The notes under the pieces were generated by a model. The model ran no database searches. It saw only the letters and a list, made by a program, of their open reading frames with translations, and was not told the origin of the DNA. From the NCBI GenBank assembly GCA_025617745.1, contig CM046853.1:17777036-17841035 (forward strand): a DNA stretch of 64,000 nt, read 5' to 3'. The stretch comes from Heliocidaris erythrogramma (Eukaryota; Echinodermata; Echinoidea; Camarodonta; Echinometridae). The position numbers and the translations under genes are program-made. Numbering within the stretch: the stretch's first letter is position 1; every line of letters begins with the position of its first letter. Of the stretch, positions 1 through 12,190 are shown in pieces.

Positions 1-225
1 TGTATGCTAGACTCATTTATGCAGCTGCTTTTCATTCGCCTCTTATAAACATAAAGTGCAACTATAAATTAACGTCATAGGTTTTCAGCTCTGCTTTCCT
101 ATAGCATAAAAGCAAGAGAATATATTCATACTAATAATCTTGTATATGCAGGTTTCATGTGTAGTTTTAAGAAAGTATTTGCATTGATATTAATTGCTTT
201 ATTGTACACACTGTTTAATTTGTAG

Positions 226-3200
226 TCCTGAGAAGTGGCAAACTTGGTCAGCTGGTGCTGAGAGATACTGATAACACCACAGAGAGGCCTGATGTCCCAA
301 GATGGGCTAAAGTCAACACGATTCAACATTATGGGGTAAGAAGAAAGAATGACGATGCTGATCCTATTTCAGATTGCTATTATACGTAGTATAACCCCGA
401 GATTGCCATCCTAGAATTATGAAAACTCTTGAAGGGGACCAACGACCTAAAAAGAAAATGGTGTACAGCTAGTGTTTATGAAATCAACCCCATCAAACTG
501 ATAAACTTTATTACACATCCTATGGGTAAACAGTTAAAGGTGTATGAAGAAAATGTAGGTTAAGAAACAGAAAAAAAGCTCAAATAGCTTTGTTAATGAT
601 CTTCTATTTCTAATAAAAAATGTAATACATTTAAAATTGTTTCATAACCCGATTGTTTCAGATCCCTGATGGTGCCATAGTAGGTCTGGTTTACAAACAG
701 GACAACCCTAATGCAAGTCTTGCTACCCCCCTGGATGAAGAAACAGAATTACTGGCACCAAGTCGTAAGTTTCACAATTTCCTTCATTTACAGACACAAT
801 CGTTAAGAGATTATTCTTGTGTAGAAACTTGATCAGGCCTTTTCCATTTTGATGATGAGTGTGAATCAGAATATTCTGAATATGCTAGGATTAATTCTTG
901 ACTATTGAACGGGAACTTTTTCCTTGAGAATAAATTTCTTGTTTAAAATAATGCTCATGTTAGAATTTCTTGTTTCTTCTTCCACTTGAAACATACTACA
1001 AGTCTCATAGATTAAACCTCATCAAATTTAAGATCTACTAGATAATTTTGGGGATAAATTGAATATGGAATCTTGACATAGAGCCTTCAGTTGAGGGTGA
1101 AAATATGAGACTGTCTCGAATATATTCTTTAAAACTATGACTTGGAATATTGTTCACTGTTCTACATGTAGATGGACTGTGTTTATATGCCACTTCTACC
1201 CGATTATTGGGAACATAAAGCAATTTTCACCTTTCCTTTTAAATCTTTGGTGATTAATGGTCTCTTGTCTTTTTTTCAGCTGCTGCCAGTCCCAAACGGT
1301 TCCCTGCTGCACTTCAGAGGTTACAAACCAATGTAGAAAGTGATCTAGAAGAAGGATTTCAGTTCTACCATATAGTGAGACAACAAAACATATGTTTCTT
1401 TCACCCCTCTCCTTCATGTTGCTATCTACATTCAATCTTTCTTTCTCTCTCACTCTCACTCTTTCAATCTCTCTCTCACTCACTCACTCACTCACCCACC
1501 CACTCTCTCTATAATGCACTATGCTCAATCATGACACTGAGGTCTAGTTCTTATTATATAATCCTTTGTTTAAAAAAATCATTATGCTACTTTTTTCTAC
1601 TGCCTAGTATAATATTAAAAATTGTTTGAGCTTCTGGATAAAAACTTCTGTATTTAAAAAATTGCCTTAAAAAAAATCACTATGTTAACAAAAATTCTTT
1701 GTATTCTGTCCTATTACTTCCTAACCGCATCAATGGTAGTATAAGATTTTACTAATCATCATGGTTTTTGTACATTTCAGTCCAATCTGTACGAAGATGA
1801 TGCAACGAAAAAGACGATGAGTCGTAGAGGAAAGTCATCGTCTAGTACCCGTATCAAGCATAGGAAGATTAGAGAGATCTATCTCAGGAGATTAGTTTCC
1901 ACAAAGGTGGGTTTTATTCATCTACAATTATATTTAAGTGCCTGAAATTTACCTACACTCCATAAAACTTGACCAATATTGACACAGGTTGAACCTTTTT
2001 GAAATGCAAATTCTATAAAAATGAGTACTTTTATTATGGTTATGGTTTAAGTTGATGGAGGAACTTAGCTTCATATATGCAGGTGAGCAGGATTTTCTTC
2101 CCAATGTTCATAAATGTTCAGGCTAGCATGTATTTGAGGAATGATTTATAGACTGGTGGAGATCTAAGTACAATTTTTTTTTATAAAAATGGGAGCCTTC
2201 AATAGTATACTCACACCTTTAGTCACCATATTTGATTTTCTCTGTCAGTACCAAAGGTATGCATTGCTCTCCATACATCCCAGAGATAGTAAAGACTGGG
2301 GTTATTGCTCCAACACCTTCTGTGTTAAGGCTATCATATAACACTGTATGTTTAAGAATAATGCAGGTTTAAGAGGTACATAGATTTGTTCCTGTGCCAA
2401 CAGAAATCCATCCATTTTAGTGTGAGGACTTTTAATGATACATTTTCATACAACTGTATCAAGAACCTTGTTACTACTGCCATGTGAGAAAGTATCATTG
2501 TTCCTGTGCCAACAGAAATCCATCCAGACGTTTGTAGACGAGGCCTTGCAGGCGATGTTATCAGTGTCCAACGACAGACCCTTACCCAAGGCCCTCAAGT
2601 ATCTGTTTGACTTCCTTGATCGTCAAGCAGACAGGCATAAACTGAAACCAGACACTGCTGAGCTGTGGAAGAATAGCTGGTAAGTAGGATTACAAAATGA
2701 TGTTGACATATGGCTGGCTACTTTGGATCATTCTGAAATTCAATCTTGTGCAAGGGTTACATCAAAGATAAATGTACAAATGTACTTGGAAAGAGTCTTC
2801 TTTTCTTTGAATGTTCAGTATGACCCATGGTTTCTTAAAGTCTAGGGTATTTTTACCTTTAAAGGGTACCAATCACTAAGAAATATTTTTCTCTGTATGT
2901 TTGAGGTTCCATGTCACCATACTATATTCCAAATATGGGCTTCAAATATTACTTCTATAAAGAGATAGGTGTAAAAGCGACTCGTGAGTAGACTTCTCAA
3001 TGCACCCTAATGTGCTCGCCAAGATAAGGACTCACAGGGAACCCAACTCTTAGTTTATTTCCTTCATACTCCTAAACAGTTCACCTACAGAATGCCAGAT
3101 AAAGTTCTTTGAGCTTGATTGTATTCTTTCTGGCTTTACACAAATTATTTTTTCAGGTGAGTGGTACACTTTAATGATTAGCCATAGCTGTACTACATGT

Positions 3201-3603
3201 TTATTTTACATGCATGTTGTACAAGGTCAAAACCTGGGGTTTCCACTCCTGCATGAAACTAATGAGAAATGCCTTGTCTATCTTTAGAGCACAAGAAGTA
3301 TATATTATTGAAATTGATCATCACTTATTTTTCCTCCCCGCCTTCCTCCAGTCTTCCTTCAAGGTTCTGGGTTACTGTTTTGACCCATCCATCCTATGTG
3401 TTTGATATGAGCCAGACCAGGACGGTAGATGCCTGTGTCAGTGTACTCACCCAGATGCTGGACAATGCCTGCAAGGGAATTGTACCCAAGTACAACTTTG
3501 TGAGTATCATCTGCCTTCATATTAGCATTTTAGAACCAATAATAATTGTTTCTGGTAGGGTGCTTTATAAGCAACCATTATTATTATTATTATTATTATT
3601 ATT

Positions 3604-3644
<41 letters not shown>

Positions 3645-5858
3645 AAGTAGCAGCAGCAGCAGAGGGGTTAATGAAAAAAATGATACTGGACTACAATTAA
3701 AGCAAGTAGGCTTTATCATGAGGCCACTACTGTAACACTTTGCCATCATGCCTGCTATACTTACATTTTCTTCTTCCTTTCATTTAATTCTCTCTTGCTC
3801 TCATCTCTTCTTGTTCATCTTGTATTTTATTGTGTAGGAGACATCCCCTAGCCGTGTGCTGTATGCCAGTGAGTTGCCAGGCTACATCGCCATGATTCCT
3901 AAGTTCTACAATGAGATGAAAGATCAACCAAGGGTCAGACAGGAGGAGGTTGATGAGGAGTTTGCAGATGTTTGTGAGGTACAGTAGGATATCTATTATA
4001 CACACTAGAAGAGTTGTCAAGGTCTAGTGGATACATCACCAGACTGTGGATCACATGGTTCTGTGGCACTAATGTTCTTTGGCAAGACACTAACGTTTTC
4101 ACCGGTGCGCTTGACACATTTGCCACTCTCCACCCAGGTGTAAGAAATGGGTACCTGGTAGGAATTTATTCCTTGAATGCTTTCAGCACCTTGGGGCAGC
4201 TGGGCTAAAGCCAGGGTAATAATAGTCATTTGTAGGCACCTTGAGCATCCCCTGGGATGGATACGAGTGCAATATAAATGTAGCTGTTATTACTATTATT
4301 TTTAGAAGAGCTCAAAGGAATCAGAAAGTACACAATAGGCATATAAGTTAGGATAAACATATGTAATGAACTTCTTGTGGTGATATCCGAAATTGATTTA
4401 TTATTTGTAACACAAACATTAGAATAGTTCAAAGAAATTTGGAGGTAGATTAAACATACATACTGAACACCTTGCAGTGTGATATTGGGAGAGGTCTGTA
4501 ATTGATTTGTTCTTTGTAGCCAGTATGCAAGTTATGTAGGTGCTTAGGGCAATTTTGCCTGTGAGCCATCCCAGTGCATATAACCTTTTTCATTTTAAGG
4601 ATATTGTCATTTGTCACCTATTCTCTTATGTGTATTTTTATTGCAAAATTTATATAAAAGAAAGCAAGACCAAGCCCAACTCCAGGAAGAACAACAAATT
4701 AAGTGCACGTCTATTCAGAATAGTAAGCTTCACTTACAGTTTCAAATATTTGTGATGTAACTAGGTCTATCCGAGATTGTCTTTGAGGACCGTGTGCATG
4801 AATATGAGCTAGTTGTTTAAATAGTCATCTTTTACCAAACTTATCTATAATCATGGTTTTGTAGATAAATTCTAACTAATATATATTTTTTCTTTTATTA
4901 CTACTGCAGACATTCCAAGGAACATTCAGTAAAGTTGGTACCCTCCACCAGCTCTATGAGTATGCTAACAGAAGGAATGACACGGTAAGTTGTCAGTAGT
5001 TTACCCCCTTTTTACACTTCAGTACCTAAACAACACTAAGATTAGTCACTTGCTTAGTACCCAAGTTGTTGTAACATTGCATTATTAATAATCGCCTCTT
5101 TGTAGCCGTTTCAACATTTCTACATGTGTTTGCATCTGTTTCTTTCAGTTATTCCATCCATGGGCCCGTATACTGAACTCTGGTTTAACTTAAACCATGG
5201 TCTAAATGTGTGGTTTAATTATGGGCAGCCAAATGTGATACAAATCTCTAACAGTAGATATTCAATTTATCAGCATTTTTGGTACTCAAATTTTTAAAAA
5301 CTGTCTGGGAATGATAAGTACAATAGTTTTCTTGACCATTAAAGCATGACACCAGAATCCAGTAAACATAAGGAACATACATTGTAAACAAAGTTTTGAC
5401 ATTTTGGGCTACCCATAGTTAAACCACAGATTTAAACCATGGTTTAAGTTAAACCGGAGTTCAGAATACGGGCCATGGAGTTTAAGAAATGGAGAATATG
5501 ACCTGGTGAGAGCAGGAAGGGTGTTAGCTTCATGTCAAGTGTTACGAGTCAGTGCCCTTCTGACTCTCAGCAGACAAGATTTCTTATAACTCATTTGTCT
5601 TATGAAAATAGTCCTACTAAACTAGTTGGCAATGAAATTTGAATTATACTTAATCCTTGCCACAATTTGTTTCTATTAGTTGTTTGTAAGAAGTTCCTGA
5701 ATGTTGATATGGTTCATATGTCCCAAACTCCAACAAAATTGTTTGTTTGCTGATTGCAGCTGATAGAGGCCTTGGAGGATGATGAGCAGTGTCAGAGGGC
5801 CAGCATGGGTTACAAGCTGGAGCAAATAGGACAGATGTTAGCCCAGGGTGAAGACTAG
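226..5858 (+). CDS. Plexin, C-terminal cytoplasmic region (partial, last nine coding exons)
   Basis: Nine exons join in frame: 226-335, 662-764, 1280-1374, 1781-1906, 2516-2679, 3352-3499, 3838-3978, 4910-4984 and 5760-5858 (TAG at 5856-5858), about 352 residues. All introns are GT-AG. Exons 1-3 encode the ubiquitin-like Rho-GTPase-binding domain (RDTDNTTE, then a PDGAIVGLV strand). Exons 4-9 encode the C-terminal half of the Ras/Rap GAP fold, with EIYLRRLVSTK, KYLFDFLDRQADRH, CLPSRFWV, VFDM and the final YKLEQIGQML helix. The Arg of the family motif LPLRFWVN, a catalytic arginine in plexin GAPs, is kept, although the preceding Leu is Ser here. Plexins are semaphorin receptors at the plasma membrane that signal to small GTPases in cell guidance. 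The ectodomain, transmembrane helix and first GAP segment must lie left of the window. The end, AQGED, lacks the plexin-B PDZ ligand. I cannot assign class A or B. Confidence 0.93.
2386..2526 (+). repeat. Duplicated splice-acceptor segment in plexin intron 4
   Basis: The 29 bases at 2498-2526, which include the 3' splice site (AG at 2514-2515) and the first 11 coding bases of exon 5, are repeated exactly at 2386-2414, 112 bp upstream. The upstream copy has an AG in the same context, but after it the sequence diverges from exon 5 and soon reaches stops, so it can act only as a decoy acceptor. Confidence 0.85.
3582..3665. repeat. (ATT)n-(GAT)n-(GCA)n compound microsatellite
   Basis: Pure trinucleotide runs in plexin intron 6, switching from ATT to GAT to AGC units. 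Confidence 0.9.
4008..4305 (+). mobile_element. tRNA-derived SINE in plexin intron 7
   Basis: A tRNA-like head (GTCTAGTGGATAC resembling an A box; GGTTCTGTGGC a worn B box) is followed by a core containing CACCCAGGTGTAAGAAATGG and GGTACCTGGTAGGAATT, then AGCTGGGCTAAAGCCAGGG, and a TTATTACTATTATT tail. A second, inverted family member at 44070-44420 shares head, core and tail, which supports SINE identity. Ends are approximate. Confidence 0.72.
5164..5474. mobile_element. MITE with ~70-bp terminal inverted repeats in plexin intron 8
   Basis: The left end (GGCCCGTATACTGAACTC) and right end (GAGTTCAGAATACGGGCC) are inverted copies extending about 70 bp, through the TTAAACCATGG block to GGGCAGCC/GGGCTACCC. 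The centre is unique and non-coding. A possible 3-bp duplication ATG flanks it, which would fit PIF/Harbinger, but 3 bp is weak evidence. A related fragment with CATGGTTTAAACC lies near 46900. Confidence 0.75.
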
Positions 5859-8800
5859 ATCTCATTTCATCCAGTCCTAGATCTCCTTTCATCCACTGCC
5901 AAGTGTAGGATTAAGTGTGTAAAGCTCTATGCTGAATTGCAGGAGACTGATGTTGAAGCATGAGCAGAAATGAGATGAACTGGTCTAGATGAATTGATGT
6001 TGACATCGTCATCAAGACGAGTGTCGTCTTGAATTGAACTGGTATACAACGCATTCTATGATTGTACTACTGCCTTGCGGTGAATTGAAATGAGAAAACC
6101 TTGTTCTTGTGTAACCATTGAAAGAAACAAACAACTTGCCAATCTTGTTCTTGTGACCAAAAAATTGTGCAGCATTGTCTTTGATAATCCCCAGAGTTGT
6201 CATTGTCACCAGGTAGGAAACTTGTCCATACTTGTCCATGAATGGTGATAATGTCGAGTGTTTGTAAATGTTGAATTTATAAGTTGTTGATGCAAGCAGA
6301 AATAAGTGTGTGCAGCGTAAGATATTGCCATTTGTTACATGCTCTGGACATTGCAATTATTTCCTAGCTAAGTATTGACTTTGCCACTAGGGGGAACACC
6401 TACCCACCTGTAATTTGTCTCTGAAGGATAGATTCTAATAATGTCTTTGTCTGTCATGGCTGAACTTCTATACTAATGAATATGAGGCAGTCACCTGACA
6501 ATACAGGCAGGTCATTTAACCAGCTGTTTCTAAAAGAAGCTGGAGTAAGGACAGCACACATTGTCATTGTGTTTTGTGTATGCTCCTCTGAGGAGAATTC
6601 AAACATGACGAGGAAGAATTTTTGTAAAAAGAATATGTTATGTGAATGATCCACCGTGAAAGATTCAAGTTCGTGAAAGATTCAAGTTCGTGTTAGTGTT
6701 TTTTTGTGCCTAAGATTTTAGAAGTGGATATTGTGAGCGAAGATTTCAGAGTGTGGAAGAACAATGATTTAGACTTCTATGAAGGAACTATGTATGAAAT
6801 GTATGAATATTCGCTAGCCATGTGATATGTATATTTAGGAGGTAGTTATCTTATTCTATACAGTAATAGTTACATTTACTCGATGTAGATTTCTCTTGAA
6901 GTATGTCTTGTAGTTTTCATGGTTCATGATGGCCTTTGCTCAGTAGATATTCAGAATTTTCCTATTTTTGCCAAGTCTTATTCACTTTCAGATACATTTT
7001 ATTACTTTCAAAGTTTAATCTTTTGTTCTCTTATTCATCGGCGATACTTAATGTGTTCTTCAATTCCATGGTTTAATTTTTATTTTCAATTCAGAAACAA
7101 ATCATATCTTTCAGTTTGTTATGTTATCAAAAGCAAAGTACTGAATGGAACTTACAGAGAAAAATATTAATTCTTCACTTAAAATTCAGAAAGGTAGTAT
7201 TTACAGTTTACCGTGAGCAGACACTCTGATTGATAGAGTGCATAACCATGAAAAATAATGAGGTTTATACTCTATAAACAAGTGAACTTGCTTTCACAAA
7301 TTGTTTACTGTGTGATATTGAGCAGGACTGTCCGGACAAGAGGTTACTGCACATTGTTGAAAATAATTGTACTTTCAATATGGATGTACTCATATTATAC
7401 AATTCAACAGAGATATTCTTTTCATTCTTTGCATCTTTCTTTCTTTCCTTCTGTGGGGGATACTATGATTACTACATTTTATCAACATTGATCACGTTCT
7501 TTTAATCATGATTTTGATACTGTGGTGATGGACTGTAGCAAACTCAGACTAATGCCTGCTTTCTATTTATTCTCATTCTTTCATACTTTGCACATCGTAA
7601 GTTTCATTTTAGAGGTAGAATGTAAACAAATTGAAATGAATTGTGAATTTGTTTTTGTTATCGGTAAACAATGAGTTCTGTATTCTTGATTGCCAAGGCA
7701 TGAAACAGAAATCATATGACTCTTTTTCTGTTGACTTTGTGGAATTTGAGTGAAAAGCACCTTGTTAAAAAAAACCAAAACAAAATACAAAACAAAAAAA
7801 AACATTGTGTATAAGCGGCTATATACCAAATTTCTTTCAACTCAGTTCTGTGTGTTTATTCTAATCAACTTACTTAACCATTTAATCCAATGTTATTAGT
7901 TACGCAAGGCATGATGTAGAGAACCAGCCGTTGCAATTTGTACGACAGTACTTAACATCTTTCACTCATGCACAGTTGTATCTTGATATTTTTGCTATGA
8001 CACTAAATTTGGATATTTTATGCATGTGCACGAAAGGAAAGATTAACAGCTAAATGATTATATTTTATCATGTCTTTGATATTGTTGCTGTCAAGTGTGT
8101 TTATGTTTTGTGTGTTACAATGCTTTTACTCATGTTTGATAAATAACTTGCTAGTACTATATCTCTCTTGCTATTACAATCATTTTGTGCTTTGTATATA
8201 TATCATTATGTTCCACTGCAATATCTAATTTTGCATGTTTAATTTGTGAAATGTAAATATACATGTAGCTGTTGTTTTCTTTACTTCTTGCAAATGCAGT
8301 GGTATCTTTTGTTTGTTTGTTTTTAATCCAAGAAGGTTGAACTATCTCTTTTGATATAGGATAGTATAAAAATAAAATCTGATTAATACTCTAAAATCTT
8401 CATGAAATAGCTTCATGACCCTTCACATGGTAATGCCATTTTAAAGTTGTTTTTAATAGTACAGATGGTGGTGTTCATTCATGTTCATTGTACATCCACA
8501 GGCATTTCATCTTGACTGGTACATGTATGAAGTAATACTCGGTCACTGTGCCAAACCACTGTTCTGATGTCCATCTATCATTGAGTTTTCATTTGACACT
8601 TGTATGCACATGTTCTCCCCTCTTCTGAGAACAACCCATTAGACTTGTAGTTCATAAAAGTCATTGGTACCATCCCGTGGGGTATCCTTGAATCTCCTGG
8701 GTGCAGAGCAAGTAGTGAGGTGGAAGTACCTTTCGAAAAAATGCCATTTGTGAAGCTTAGGATTAAGATCCCAACACTCATTCACTACTAGGCCAAGGTA

Positions 8801-11800
8801 CCTTTTGAGTATAACTTTGAGCTTATCAAAGTTATACTCAAATTATACTTTAATGACACTCTAGTCCTTTGAATATTTTATAGAGCAGAGTGAGTAACCT
8901 GTATTGAAATTAGCATCTACTTGGTTTAGGGCTCCTAACTGCTGGGAGATTCTTTCCTGTGGCACATGAATATTAAAAAGGTGCTAATATTTTAATTTCA
9001 AGATAAGTAAGCATGTTTTCCATTCATTTATTGCAATCATTAGTTATATTTATTTTAGTCTGCTGATTTACTAATTATGGATTTTTTTTTCTGAAAGAAT
9101 GGGGGTGATTTAATATGAAGAATAGTTTCATCCTGTAATTATAATGCCAAAGAGTGGCTCACTTGATTGCAAATTTAGACTGCATGCGCTACACTTATCA
9201 CATAAGTGTTTATTTTGATCTTACAATTGCAAATGTTTCATTCATTTCAACTTTAAGGTTATGTAGATATTGATTATTCAAAAGAGATCGGTTAACTCTG
9301 CCACCAATAGTATAGTATTCCCCTTTCTATTCATCTCAGATTCTGACTTTTTGCATTATAGGTATAATGAAGCTGTTATAAGTATGAAACTGCCTGAAGT
9401 TATAAGCACAATGCATGTATATGCCAATTTAAAGTCTATTTTACATTCAAACTCTAGAACATCAAAGTATATTTAGTAAACAAATTATGCTTCTGTCAGT
9501 TCTGCTTCCATGTGTGGTAATTCCTGCCATTGCATTGGGACATTGCTCAGTAATTGGATTTAAATACTTTTTTATGCACAAATGAAATACAAAGCAAGCA
9601 CTTCTTTGGGTCTTTCTTATGATAGATCAGAAGGTTGGCTGTTACCTGTGTAATATTGTTTGATGACATGATTGACTTCAATGAAATTAAATGTAGCTAG
9701 GTTATCAAATAATTGTGAAAAGTTGATATGTGAATGGACATAATAAGAAGAAGAAGGAACCCACTAAGAAAAAGACCATCTTAGATATGATCAAAAGTGT
9801 ACACATGTTCCCTTTGACTGACATTAAAGTTAGAACACCAGCTTCATTATGCCACAGCTATTCTGTTGATAAACACAATTAGAAAGTACAGAGACCAGTG
9901 TATTACTATACTCCAGTGGTGACATAAGGTTTCTGAACAGCTTTAACAAGCTCAACTTGTTCCAGTCTTAGTTTGTCGAGCAGACTGTAGACCTGCTCCA
10001 TGCACCACCAAATCCAGTTTTTATAGAATTTAGAGCACTTCCTCTTATTTGGAATATGAAGGGTATTTTGACGATGGTGTTGCATGATGTACGTTAGTGT
10101 GATAGCAGTTTGAAGCTTATTCTGGAGTTGAGATGCTGGTACATGTATATCTTCTGTGGAAACAAGCTGAATGGTTGTAAACATTACATGCTCTGTAGTG
10201 GAAGGAAAGAATAATTCTTCAAAAATGTAGAAATTCAAAGATGGTTTTTCATTTTTGTGAAGTATACCAACCCGTAATAGCCCTTTCAGCTTGTTGTCTG
10301 TTCATTCCATCTGTCAAATGATCAAGGGTCAGTTGAATGGTTTTCATAGAATAACCAATGTCCAAGCACGGAACAGTCTTTCCCAAACACTTTATATTTC
10401 ATGTACTGGCACATATTATGACAAACTCATCCGGGAAAGTATTGAATTTAAAAAGAGAATATTACTTACTAGTTTGTTTGTAGATGTATTCAATATCTAG
10501 TAGGAATTATGATCCAAACTGATTTTATTCAGTCATATATCATGCACTTGCTAATTCTGTTTCATAGTCCAGCACACTGTGTACCACAATTGTTGAAAGG
10601 TTTACTGATGTAAAATACATGCTCATGTTCAAAACATTCAAGAACACAGTGCTAAAGCTAAATCCATACATGCTTTTATGGTTGAAAAGGGGGATGCAGA
10701 ACTATATTTCAGCAAGCCATATTTAGCAAACATCATTTAACAAAACCGTTTCATTTGACTGTGTAAGGGAAGATTGTTCTCATAACCATTGAACTATTAA
10801 AGGTTTAAGTGGCTATGTTCTGGTAGGTTTATGTTCTTTGACTAACTTTTGATTCAACTGTATCATGAATAACTTTCATTTTGGAATATCATTAGTCTGA
10901 TTCAGTCCTTCATTCATATTTAATGACTTTCTTGCTTCTATGATACACAGAAGTCTCCATCAGGCTTTCATAATTATTTTGTTGAGTGATAAAAATTAGT
11001 AGTTGCAGACTTCAAATACTTTACACTAGCTCTATTAGATAATGATGATAATGTTTACCGTTATTTTTAGTAATATGCTCATTAAAATGGGATCAAGGTG
11101 CAAAGGTATGATATGCAAGACTACTCATCATTTCAGTTCCATGGCTGTTCTATCTACTTTTGGAATATATCATGATCTTTGTGCTAGTCCTTCTTTGTAC
11201 ACTGTTGTACTAAACTTATTCTTAAAAGTACTAGTTTTTTTCTTATGCTGCTTTGTTAGAAGTTCCATATTATTGATTAGGGATACTATAATTTGATTAA
11301 TTTGTGGTTTTCTCTCTTTTCAGAAAGTATATTTAGAACAAAATGATTTTATTATGATACTTTGTAAATGTAAATTTTGATACTTTGTAGATATACAAAC
11401 TTTAATGTAATGTTCCTGTCCTAATAGGAGTTCCATTCAGTGTGTATTATAATGAGGTTTATCTGAAGAGTTAAACCCAAGTCTCACCGACAAGGTCGAC
11501 ACCAGGCTGACACTAGACCAAACAAAAACAATTACATAACATGGCCGAGAATTGACCAGTTTGGTATCGGTTTGGCAGGGTGACTGAGGTATTAGGGTAA
11601 AGATGGTCCTCCCTTCTTTTCCTCCTCCTCCTTTTCCTCCTCCTCCTTAACATATCGTGTACAGAAACAAAAACAAAGTGAAATTAATAATGGCTGGAAG
11701 ATCAATCGGCAGAAAGTAAATTGTAATTGATTGCTTCCACAACTGGTGAATGGTGGATTGTTATTCTTTTTCTTCTTTTTTTAAGCATCTATTTTGTGCA

Positions 11801-11880
11801 AGCTTTTGCTGTTGTATTTGATGTCATCACAAATCATGTTTTTGCTATATAAACGAAATAAATAATCACAAAAGTGTTTG
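5859..11880 (+). other. Probable long 3' UTR of the plexin gene, AT-rich, no gene seen
   Basis: After the plexin stop there is no convincing coding sequence for about 6 kb. AATAAA hexamers occur at 8371-8376 and 11857-11862. The second is followed by TG/T-rich sequence (about 11871-11910), as expected for a cleavage and polyadenylation signal, so the 3' UTR may be about 2.5 or 6 kb long. A perfect hairpin lies at 8804-8842. A (CCT)n-rich stretch is at 11610-11650. The extent of the UTR is inference. Confidence 0.4.
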
Positions 11881-12190
11881 TAACATATGTCTGGTTTATA
11901 TCTTTTATTTTTTGTTATTCTAATATTGCTGTATTAGCCAGATAAGTTTGTCAAGAAATGTGAGTGGTATTAAGAAAGATTGGGTCTTTTCCATCTTTTT
12001 TTTAATTTTTTTATTTTAAGGAAAATACAAATGGCATAAATTTCTACATTGGTTTTGTTCAGTATAATATGAGTGTGGCATCACTAATGCCATGCATTTC
12101 AGTGAATTGTAACTTGTGCTGACAGTTGGAAGAGATTTGTAGTTGGTATGCCCAGACAGAGATAAATAGAAGCGGGGAGACAGAGAATAG
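11881..12190. other. Intergenic AT-rich DNA, nothing recognised
   Basis: No open frame, repeat end or RNA gene was seen between the last candidate plexin poly(A) signal and the 3' end of the next LINE. Confidence 0.5.

Noticed and set aside
4014..4229. ORFs on both strands at 4.0-4.2 kb
   Set aside because: They lie wholly within the SINE in the plexin intron.
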